NCBI GenBank assembly: GCA_019633425.1
Contig: WSUB01000148.1
Location: 1-64,000, forward strand
Length of the DNA stretch: 64,000 nucleotides
Direction of reading: 5' to 3'
From: Tulasnella sp. 424
Taxonomy: Eukaryota; Basidiomycota; Agaricomycetes; Cantharellales; Tulasnellaceae
A program made the translations under genes and the position numbers. This document shows, piece by piece, positions 21,408 through 30,822 of this stretch. Each line of letters begins with the position of its first letter. Position 1 is the stretch's first letter. The notes beneath the pieces were generated by a model, which did no database searches, was not told the DNA's origin, and was given only the letters and a program-made list of their open reading frames with translations.

Positions 21408-23044
21408 ATGGCTGGTACCGCTGCCCTGCAATCCATTCCACCGTCAAGTGCGACCGCGCCGCCACCATACTGCCCCCCTTATGCATGTCTCCCATCCGAA
21501 GTATCGATCCCTTCAGCACCGCAAAGTATCTCTTTACTATCACTGGTTTCTCAAAGCCCTTCCGCAAATTCATTGAGAGCGTCCTCTCCACCCCCATTTA
21601 CCCCCAAATCCCGCCCAGACGAACTCTCGTTGCAATTTCAGCCGCCGCCGGATACATCCTCTCACTACGTCTACGAAAGTAGAAGCATTACATTAAATCT
21701 CGGGTCCAGAATTGAGGGAGCTTCCACACCATCCTTTGGCAACAATGCTACTATCGACGGGACAGTTTACATCAAAGACTGGAAGCACGTAAAGGAGATC
21801 GTCTTGACCGTAAGTCCTCCCCAATTTCTCCACTTGACAAACACAATGGGCTAATGGCGTTCGATTTAGATAACCGGAACAGTACACAGCACCCTTCTTG
21901 AAGGTGGCACTCCGGTAGCACGACAGCATCCTCAAGTTCTTAATCATGTTCAATCTCTTTGGTCATCATCCATTCCATCTTCATCTGCATTAAATCAACT
22001 TTCGTCATCCGCACGTCATTCTCATCCAAAATCACTTCCAATATCTTTCCCACTTCCCACTTACGCATATGCATCCTCTTCCCTCCTTCCCCCATCGCGC
22101 CGAGCCGCGTCATCAAGCCTCCGTCTTCTGGTGAGATACGAACTCTTCGTAGATCTCCATAGGGACGGATGCTTGTTAAATCGTCACGAACGAGTTGGGG
22201 GCGAGTGGCGATATCTGCCCAGAAGCGTGCCAGACCCCAACGGACTCGTCGAAGGGACCAACGATCAACCCAGGCCAACAACCTCTAGTACTAAATGGGA
22301 GATAACGCCCGCCCCGTCCCCCGATCCTTGGAAGGTTTTTGACCTCGCCTCATCCGATCCAGCAACCTCATCTGGAGACCTGATAGTACAAGTAAGCGCC
22401 TCTGTCTATTCAACCATTCTGCGCGCTGTCTTACCTATCGAGGAATAGTTCGGCCTCCCGCGCCCGCTGTCCTATACGTCGGGTATTCCAATACCGTATC
22501 GCGTATTTATAATTCCCACCGCCTCTGGCTCGTCAGTCTCAGCCGTGGATATTCATTCATCGCTTACCGTCTCTCTCGTGAAAATTATATCCTTCTCGCT
22601 CCGCCACGAGTCGCTGGGACAGAAAACTATAGAAAAAGTGCTGGGCGTTGGAGTCCCATGGAAAATCGAAGCGAAACCAGGTGCGGACGAGATCTGGCAA
22701 GTAGATGGGTATGTAAACGGTATCAAGGCAGGCGGGGAGATGAGTTGGAGTTTAGATGGTTGCGTTAATGTCAAGGTTTGTCGGCTCGGCCATTTTATAC
22801 ACGTCACCCTCTGATCATCCATCCTTCCCAGTATTTCCTTCGTGTTGTTTATGAGCACAAAGATACAAAATTCCATGGCCGACAGCTTGTGCAACTTGTG
22901 ACGGATGAGCTAGGTGCGATTGATGTGGAGTCAGAGGAGGACGCTTGGGAGCGACCTCAGTTGGGGCTGTTAGGCGGGAGCTGTGACCCAAGCGCTCCAG
23001 AGAACGGTGGTGGGAGTTGGATGAGGCGAGTCGTACTCTTTTAG
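21408..23044 (+). CDS. Arrestin-like protein, paralogue 4 (PPxY-bearing)
   Basis: It starts MAGTAALQSIPP with PPPY at residues 18-21, then RPDELSLQFQ, YVYESRSITLNLGSRI and KHVKEIVLT directly before intron 1 (GTAAGTCC...TTTAG). The next exon begins ITGTVHSTLLEGG and holds LPISFPLPTYAYASSSLLPP, RYELFVDLHRDG and RHERVGGEWRYLPRS. The third has IPIPYRVFIIPTASG and MSWSLDGCVNVK. The last begins YFLRVVYEH, contains LVTDELGAIDVESEEDAWER and ends in TAG at 23042-23044. All introns are phase-compatible. It is the best match to the family consensus and was used to align the others. Confidence 0.8.
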
Positions 23045-23267
23045 TATATATCTAATCTAATGGGCTGTAACTATTTGATCACTTAAATTAATTGGTTGGT
23101 TGAGCTGCATTCACGCAGCTCACAAATATCCTGCGGACACCGCCCACATTACACTGCCACACCACAGCTATGCACTCTCGCGCAGACGCTCCCACCACCA
23201 TCTCCTTCATACTCTGTTCATTATCTTTGCGGTCATACTCAACCCAACAAGTTCACTATTCGACTAA

Positions 23268-24373
23268 ATGTCATCAGACAATACACCTATCTCGAACATT
23301 GACTTGGAGTCGTGGAATTCCCGGTGGCTGGGGGTTCGCCTCTCCCTCTGTGAAGTCGACATCGAAGTCCTACCCTTCAACATTTCCGGTCACTTCGGCG
23401 ATGTATTTCGAGGAAGACATCCAAAGTATGGCGTGTTAGCCCTCAAGCGCTTACGAATGGGATTGGAAGACGACAACACAGAGAATATCAGGGTACGAGT
23501 CCACTTTTTGCTGGGTTGTTCAGTCTTGCTCAAGAGGACTGGGATTTCCAGAGGTTCGCTCGAGAAGGTGAAACTTGGCAAAAACTCATCCACCCAAATG
23601 TCTTGCCTTTTCTTGGAACGGACTCACTGGGAGAGAGCGTCTACTTGATCTCTCCGTTCGCTGAGCATGGTACTGTGGTCGATTACCTCAAACGTAATCC
23701 AACCAGTGACAGACCAAAATTTGTATGTCCTCGCACAAAACTTCAGAGTTATCTTTCGCTGATAGAAATGTTTCAAAGCTACGGGACATTGCTGGGGCTT
23801 TGGACTTCCTTCATTCCAACACCGTTATCCATGGAGACATCAAAGGTCGCAACGTGCTGGTTTCCCCCAGCCTCGATGCTCAAGTCTGTGACTTCGGACT
23901 TGCGCGCTATGCTGATGTTAGCACTTCAACCAACATGAAAGGCACGGGAACTGTGCGATGGTCAAGCCCAGAAGTCCTCTGTGGTCAACAAAAGTCTTAC
24001 GCCAGCGATGTTTACGCTTTCGGCATGACAATTGCAGAGGTTTGGCATTCGTTATTCTCTCTCTGTCTCGTACTAAAATCTAATCGTCCACGTTTCTCTT
24101 TGGTGTTTGCGGACAGATACTCTCAGGAGAGTCTCCCTTCTCACAATACAAGGATAATGTGGCTGTGATTACCGCCGTAATGCTTCGGAACGAGCGACCC
24201 CGTAGAATGCCTGGGACGTCTGCAGGCGGTATATCGTATGACAGGGAGTGGGACGTAGCGGAGCAATGTTGGGTTACAGAGCTGGATTATCGGCCGTCCA
24301 TGGATCAGGTTATTTCACAACTAAGTAAGTAAGTGACATTGATTTGGAAGCTCCCTTGCCCTGAACTCGTTAG
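23268..24373 (+). CDS. Protein kinase domain (TKL-like), apparently the N-terminal half of a kinase-sirtuin fusion
   Basis: It starts MSSDNTPISNIDLES. The kinase fold shows a glycine loop GHFGDVFRG, a VAIK-type lysine (GVLALKRLR), a hinge YLISPFAEHGTVVDYL, a catalytic loop HGDIKGRNVLV with HGD in place of HRD, DFGLARY, an activation segment GTGTVRWSSPEV and DVYAFGMTIAE. After further introns come ILSGESPFSQYKDN and a C-lobe ending DYRPSMDQVISQL. These are the features of the expanded Ser/Thr kinases of Agaricomycetes. The frame reaches a TAA at 24330-24332, but a consensus GTAAGT donor at 24325 and TAG acceptor at 24373 instead splice it in frame into the sirtuin that follows. If not spliced, this is a free-standing kinase of about 300 residues. 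Confidence 0.72.
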
Positions 24374-24429
24374 AAGGCGCCCCACACCAGCCAATAGCAA
24401 CACCTCAGTTATTTGATGTGACATCGCCT

Positions 24430-25613
24430 ATGGTTACGGAGTTTAGAAAAGTACTCAGGTCATCTCAACATATTGTGGTCCTTGCCGGTGCCGGTTTATC
24501 TATTGCCTGTGGTTAGTTGCCGCACCTCGCCTTGAACGTTACCGCAACGAGCCTTAACCTCGCTCTAGGACTTGATATTCAGAGAGATAACTATGTTAGC
24601 TGGAGAGGATACGTGAGTGGCTTGAGCTTAGCAACTTGTATGGCTTTTTGAAACGCTTGACCGCACAGGATGTCACGAGTCTGATCAGCATTGAAGCGTT
24701 TAACCTGCAACCGACTCTTGTATGGAAGTTTTACTACGATCGTTACAGAGCGCAAGTACAAATATGACTCTTTCAGTACACTTCGGATATTAACTTGGCT
24801 CTAGGGCGCAATATGTTTCCCCCAATGAGGCACATCGCGCACTGGCATCCCTCGCCGTAGGACGAGAGATCAAACGGACCGACCTACCTTTAAAACCCCT
24901 CACCTCCCAAGGACCATCTCTCATGCTCATCGACGATACTGTAGACGGCTTATTGGACCGCGCGTGCACTGACCTCGATATTCCCAAATTTCGTGAAGGA
25001 CATTCAAGTGCAGAAGCTGGCTTTGTCATTAAAATGCATGGGAACGTCATCCCGATGCGCTGCAGCTCTTGCGGAGGTGCTGCCACAGGTCCCGACCTCG
25101 AAGAGATCTCTAGGAGTTGGCTTTCAGCTTTGGAAGAAGCGAGACAGCTCTATGAGTCTACTGGCGTCGAGGGGGGTCCTTGGGATGATGAACTGCCGAG
25201 ATGCTCACGCAAACGAGCCCTCACTACGTGGCCAGTGACAACTTCTCCCGATATTTCTGGGGCAAACACATGCATGGGAGTTTACCGTCCTGATGTTGTG
25301 TGGTTTGGGGAGCCAATCCGGAACATAGGCAGTATAAAGCGCCAGTTGGAGGAGTGCGACCTCCTCGTAATTGCGGGAACATCGTCAAATGTGAGACTCC
25401 ATTCAAGATCCCTCGTAATTATTGGCTCATGACTTACGTGTGATACTTTATACGTCGTAGTCTTATCCTGCTGACCTGCTGGTTCCGGTAGTGACCAAGC
25501 GGGGTGGTCGCGTCGCTGTTTTCAACGACATCGCGGACGCTGAGGAAAATCCGGATTTCCTGTTTGTGGGCCCGTGCGTAGAAACTATTTCCAAAGCTCT
25601 AGAGTCTCCTTAA
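24430..25613 (+). CDS. SIRT5-like sirtuin A with degenerate NAD-binding motifs (probable C-terminal half of a kinase fusion)
   Basis: If translated alone it would start MVTEFRKVLRSSQ at 24430; if fused, the exon begins at 24374 (GAPHQPIATPQLFDV). It keeps VVLAGAGLSIACG, the SIRT5-like Tyr and Arg (KFYYDRYR), the catalytic His in KMHGN, four Cys spread over MRCSSCG, LPRC and NTCMG, and VVWFGE. Two core motifs are altered: the GIPxxRGxGG stretch reads GLDIQRDNYV, and the TQN(I/V)DGL stretch reads IDDTVDGL, losing the conserved Gln and Asn. The last exon ends VGPCVETISKALESP with TAA at 25611-25613. An intron with a GC donor (24752-24804) is needed to keep the frame. It may be a pseudoenzyme or have altered chemistry. 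Confidence 0.75.
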
Positions 25614-25838
25614 AACGGTGCCATGTCTCGAGTTTTATATCGTGGGTTGGCAGGAGATGTTGTCTTAGATTTGCTGTCTAGCTGGCAAACGGTGTACTTG
25701 CATATGATATCTTTAGGAAGCATAAACCCGAATGAAGTTATTCGTCCGTACCAAGACCACGCGTCATTGGACAAGGTGACCACAGTCACATGATTACGAT
25801 CCTTCCCGGGCGTCAATCTCTTCCAACCACCAGCACTC

Positions 25839-26970
25839 ATGGCCCCGTCCTCCGACATGGACACGTTCCGAAAAGTACTTGCTGCCTCCAAAAGTATTGC
25901 TATACTTGCTGGTGCGGGTTTATCAGCGGCATCGGGTTAGAGATCTCCGTCGCAAATTGGGCTTAGTTAATCCTCCGGCTAACCACCCACACTAACAGGT
26001 ATTCCGACGTACAGAGGCGCGGGAGGTCTTTGGCGTACCCACGTAAGCTCTCGTCTTGAGAAAACATGCCCGGGATCATTCGTGTACTGTGAGGAACTAT
26101 AGGATGCAAAGTCGCTTGCTACTCCGGAGGCGTTTGATGATAACCCTAGTCTTGTGTGGAAGTTTTATCACGAACGGAGAGAAAGGCGAGTGCTCTTTGA
26201 CTACTTGCGAAGTCGCTAATTTAATACGATCTTGATTCGAGCCAGAGCTATCGGTGCGCCGCCAAACGCTGCGCACAAAGCACTTGCATTGCTCTATGTG
26301 CCTGCGATTCTGTCCCGTGTTGCACCATCATTGGACCCCTCAAAATGTCCGAACCCGCTGTTCATCACTCAGAATGTTGACTCTTTGTCTCTTCGAGTGC
26401 TGTCTGACCCGTCTCTCAACCTCCCCGAACATGTCCAAGCCGTCGCCCGCGAGAATCTTCTCGAAATGCATGGCTCGCTATTCAGGCTGCGATGTGAGCG
26501 CTGCGAACACGATTATCGCGACTACAGCTCGCCGCTCTCGGAAGTGTTAGCGGAGGCGACTAGACGCCACGCCGAGACTGGAGAGGATGTCGAGGTACCG
26601 GTCGACAACCTGCCTCGTTGCGGAAATGGCGATCCTGGCAGCTGGGGAGGGTTGCTTCGACCCGGCGTCGTTTGGTTTGGAGAAGCTCCGGAGTATCTGG
26701 ACGAGATCGAGAACATGTTGGATTATTGCGATCTACTCCTCGTCATCGGGACTTCGTCCACTGTAGGCTCTCTCTTTTCCTACTCCCAGCGGTGTCTGAC
26801 TTGGAACTTAGGTGAATCCCGCTGCTGGATTTGCGGGTATCGTCAAGGCGAAAGGCGGAAAAACGGCTGTCTTCAATCTGGAGCGATCGGCTGGGGATAA
26901 AAAGGCTGATTTTTTATTCCTGGGCCCATGTGCAGAGACCCTACCGCAGGCTCTCGGCATCGATGTGTGA
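25839..26970 (+). CDS. SIRT5-like sirtuin B, intact motifs
   Basis: This NAD-dependent lysine deacylase starts [19 protein letters not shown]. It has [12 protein letters not shown], then after an intron [15 protein letters not shown], then [11 protein letters not shown] and WKFYHERRE. The Tyr and Arg in YHER match the pair that gives SIRT5 its preference for succinyl/malonyl-lysine. It continues with [25 protein letters not shown] with the catalytic His and first Cys pair, a further Cys in LPRCGNG, and GVVWFGE. The last exon begins [15 protein letters not shown] and ends LPQALGIDV with TGA at 26968-26970. An intron at 26186-26245 needs a GC donor. It is a tandem paralogue of sirtuin A, 225 bp downstream. 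Confidence 0.85.
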
Positions 26971-27511
26971 CCGGGTCGGTGTTCCAGACAGCTGCTGAAT
27001 ATTGGGATGGAACACAAATTATGTTATCCATCGTGTTGGTTTACCTACACAAATACACGCTGAACTAAAAACTTGGGCACAATCAAGCCAAGAAAGACAA
27101 AAGTGATCGGGCAGTGCGAAAAAGAAGGTGCACGATGGCCGGAGAGTGTGAAGGTGAAAATAATAGAAAGCATACTGGTGCGAGGGGTGGAAATCGATCA
27201 CAATGACAAAAGCACCAAGGGGCCAGATAAAAGGGGAATAGAATGTAGTAAAATGAAGAATAAACACGCGAAAAGAGTGTCACATCCAAGTGAAGGCGGA
27301 AAGAATGAATAAATAGTGCAAGGGGAGAAAAGAAGGAAGGAAAAGTTCATGGGCAGTGTCCAACCCAAGGGTAACAAAAAATGTTGAGTTGAGCGAACGT
27401 GAGGGGTGTGATATCGAAGGTGGTAAGGGCGAGCGTTCGGTTAGGTTAAGAAAGCACCGAGTCCCAGTTCTGGGTGAGATCGGCGAGAGTGCAAAAATCT
27501 ATTTCCGCACA
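26971..27511. other. Convergent intergenic region, no gene seen
   Basis: A/G-rich on the plus strand, between the 3' ends of sirtuin B (+) and a minus-strand membrane protein. Overlapping short frames on both strands have no motif. Confidence 0.5.
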
Positions 27512-28940
27512 CTATTGCCGTGAAGGTGAGGAAATGGCACGAGCGGCCGAGGGGTCCACAGGCGACGGAGCGCGATCGTAGGTATCGTCGTGATTGTATG
27601 ACTTCGGAGAATCGCCAGACCGACTTGGATGTTCAGGAGCACTGGGACTGAGCGTACGAGAAAGTTAGCGAAAAGTTGGGGACAAGGTTATCGCGAAAAC
27701 ACTCACGTATCAAGCGCAGCTAGCAAGTTGTCCATGGCGAGATCCTTGGTATTCCGTCGGTCTGTCATCTCAACTCCTCCGTAAGCAGAGTCGTTGGCAG
27801 GAAGAGGGAGATGTTGGTCGAAATATCCGGCGTGGCCGTGTTGACTAGCCCCGCCACCCTTGTGGCTCTTCTGTGTTGGAACTCGTTTGGGTTTCGGTGT
27901 TTGCATGGGGGTCGGACTCTCTCTAATGTTGCTCTCTTGTGAAGGGGCTGTTGACGGGAGTTCTCCCGATCTGAATGTGAGGAATGAGTTGGGTTCTCCG
28001 GGCATTTTAGGTGGTGGACCGAGAGCGCTGAGACCCTGGAACGTGGCCAATCCGCTTGGGGGCGACAGAGGATTGCGTCGGGAGCGATGGGATTTGGCGT
28101 CAGACCCATATTCATCATAGTAATCGTCGTCGTCATCGTTGGCAAAGTTGTTGGAAGGGTTGACTTTGCCCGTGACGGTTGATTTCACGGAATATCGACG
28201 GGGAACAGGTGGACCGCGATTGGAGGAATCAGCGGTGTAGTATGAAGGGGAGGATGTGGAAACGGAGAGTTTATTGATGAGATGGGTTTGTGATTCGCCA
28301 CGTTCGGAGACGAAGAGTTTGCTGGAGGTTGGGGAAGGAAGGTTGCCAGGAACGTGGACTGGAAGACGTGGGATCAGACACTAGCACCGTTGGGGGGACA
28401 TGATGAGGACTCACGAGATGCAGATGTGGGCTGGCTGAACTTCTCCCAAGGCGCTTCGGTCGTTTCCTTGCCGTATCCATGTCCGCCAACAAAGGTCTTG
28501 CTCATCTCTTGGTGCATGGGCCGATGGGCCCTCTCGAACTCGTTCTCCTCTTTGGTCTTTCTTCGCCTCCACCAGCAGCAGAAGAGAAGAAGGAGACAAA
28601 GAAGACTGGCAACGACGGCGACAGCGACGACTGCGCCGAGTGGGATAGATTGAGACTTGGGGGCGTCGGTGGCGTCGGTGCCTTCGGTCGCCGAGGTTGG
28701 AGACGCTCCGTCGGTGGTGGTGGTTGAGGTGGTAGTGAGCTTATCAGCTGTCAACGTTCCTCCAACGCCCTCAAAAGTAACGGTCCCATAGTCGATGGAT
28801 CCTTGGGAACTCTGGGCTTGACCGTCCACGGGAAGATACGAAGCATTCGGGTCGACACTGACTGTGACGATCATTGCGGAGGAAACGGTGACATATTGGC
28901 GAGGCTCCATTACTGGTGTCGGAGAGGGTTGAGGAGGCAT
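27512..28940 (-). CDS. Single-pass membrane protein of unknown function
   Basis: It starts MPPQPSPTPVMEPRQYV. About 90 residues rich in Ser/Thr (LTTTSTTTTDGASPTSA) precede one strong membrane span, AVVAVAVVASLLCLLLLFCC, and a basic WRRRKTKEEN stop-transfer. A long disordered cytosolic tail follows, with NDDDDDYYDEYG and many Ser/Pro patches. Exon 2 starts after a GTGAGT..CAG intron near 28424-28375, and a last exon after another intron near 27713-27650 ends SSPSRQ with TAG at 27512-27514. I see no cleavable signal peptide. The layout resembles fungal wall-stress sensor or mid2-like proteins, but I cannot name a family. Confidence 0.6.
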
Positions 28941-30537
28941 ATCGAGAGTTTATGGGGAAGCAGAAAAAGAGAGAAATAAGGTGGAATGAGCGGAGGGTTG
29001 CAAGATTTTGCGAATTCGTGCCGTGTGTTGGCGACTTGAAAGACTGAAGTTCAACGGTATCAAAGAATAACGATATTTTTCATCCCCTGTCACTGGCAGC
29101 TTTGTCAGGTTTTGCTGTCGTGCGCAGACGATGAAGACGGGGTCGAGGGAGGGGGGGGGATATGGGATGGGAAGGAAGAGAGGGAAGTCTAGATCAAAAC
29201 CAGCGAGAGTGTGTGGCCGAAGGCTCGGCATCTTCGACCGCGCCCGTGATTACATAACCATGGAGGTTCTTCCCACCACGATGGCAACGGACGACGACGA
29301 AGCCATTGTGCCGTCCTCGGGCATCCTTTGTTTTTCTCCGAACACGTCGCGACGACTGCGGCTCTCTGTGCCACCCACCTCAGAGCTTTTATTTGATTCC
29401 CATTCAGAGGGTGCATTCCTCACTGCCTCATAGCATCTCATCCTCAGACGTCGGAGCTGATATACGGGCTTCAGCGACCTCGCGTCAACCGAATCCCACA
29501 GCAATCTAGCTGAAGCACCGAATACTAATGACATTCGATCACAACCGTTCACCCGGCAGACTCTATCTACCTATCCAAAATAAGAACCCCTCTCAAAGCG
29601 ACTTCACCTAGGAACTGCGCGTTATGGTTAACTTGGTTTGGTTGACAGCGACTCTAAACCGAGTGGGTGTCAAGGAGCTATCCCCATCAAGTTTCAAGGT
29701 GCATATAATGCAGAACGCAAGTCTTACAGGGTGCCAAGTAAATCGCATTCTGTGAGGATGGATGGGGAGTAACAGCATGTCGAGCCATTCCAGTTCATTC
29801 CGCCTCATTGACCCCAAAGTGGGGGAACTGCCCAGAGGGGATTGCAAGAGCGAATAAAATGGAGAGCTTGAGTTGCATTTTGATAGGTATGGTAGAGAAG
29901 GCGCAAGATGATTCTACAGCGATCCTCTGATCCAACCTTGAACTCCGTGTGCCTCGATTTATAGGTTCAGTAAAACGGCACAAGAAACCCAAGCCGGCCC
30001 GTACTCGGTAGCATTTTCTTTGAACCGGTGTCCTACATATCTTGGCGTTTCCCGTCCCTTACTGACCATCAGGAACAAAACCCGCTATCGAAAACACCAG
30101 ACGGACGAGTTTAGTCTGGGCGTGAGGGTACACAACTTGAATACGTTGCCCTGGATCGCGCCCTTGCTCTTTAAATGTCCTTGAACACCCGATGGAAAGA
30201 GGACCATGTCGGCAGTATTAGGTTGGACAGCGTATTCAGACCTTTAATTATCGTTATCACGATAGCGATGTCAATTGCATGCTAGAATGAAGGTCTGCGA
30301 ATCCGGATTCGAATATCTCTCAGAAGCCCAACTTCAACGAGTCGGGCCAGATTTATTCCTTGTTCGAGTTGCCCCTAGCGCGGCCACCTATCCACATTCT
30401 TGAAGTTTCCGACGTTCGATGCATTTTTCAAGCAGCATTCATAACAGAGAAGCAAACTTGCTGACATAGAAGAGCCCGTGACGGAAAACTCGTTGAACCC
30501 TCTAGTCCCCTATCAACGACACCCAGCTTATAGATCC
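28941..30537. other. Gene-poor interval
   Basis: No convincing gene. A minus-strand ATG near 29878 opens MQLKLSILFALAI, which looks like a signal-peptide start, but the frame ends after 27 residues and I could not find a supported splice continuation. There is a run of Gs near 29150. Confidence 0.4.
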
Positions 30538-30822
30538 ATGTCCTCCGCTAAAGACAGACACTATCAACAACTGGCTTCAAAGCTCCAAACAGTCTCAAGA
30601 GAATTGCAAGTCACGCAGGCAAATTTTGCTCAGTTGGCAAAGCAGCTACAGTCGATGAACACGCTTGGCGCCATCCAGGCCGCTCAGTATGAGACCAAAC
30701 AAAGCTGCAGAGCCTCGGAGCTGAAATTGATGATCTTCTTATGCAGATTTATGGCTGTATCACGACTTCTGGACGCAGAGATGGCCGAAGCCGAGGAGGC
30801 TACGGGTGCGTTCCAAACGTGA
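30538..30822 (+). CDS. DASH complex subunit Hsk3-like protein
   Basis: The DASH/Dam1 ring couples kinetochores to spindle microtubules in fungi. The ATG at 30538 (MSSAKDRHYQQLASKL) is preferred to a GTG upstream. The first exon is one heptad-rich helix (LQTVSRELQVTQANFAQLA) ending LGAIQAA. An intron with GTATGA donor and ATGCAG acceptor (about 30688-30747) joins it to QFMAVSRLLDAEMAE, matching the short Hsk3 pattern in which a helix is followed by a conserved G.....F.A...L segment. The total is about 75 residues. The stop depends on whether a small downstream intron is used; without it the frame ends at 30822. Confidence 0.6.
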   Translation: MSSAKDRHYQQLASKLQTVSRELQVTQANFAQLAKQLQSMNTLGAIQAAQYETKQSCRASELKLMIFLCRFMAVSRLLDAEMAEAEEATGAFQT

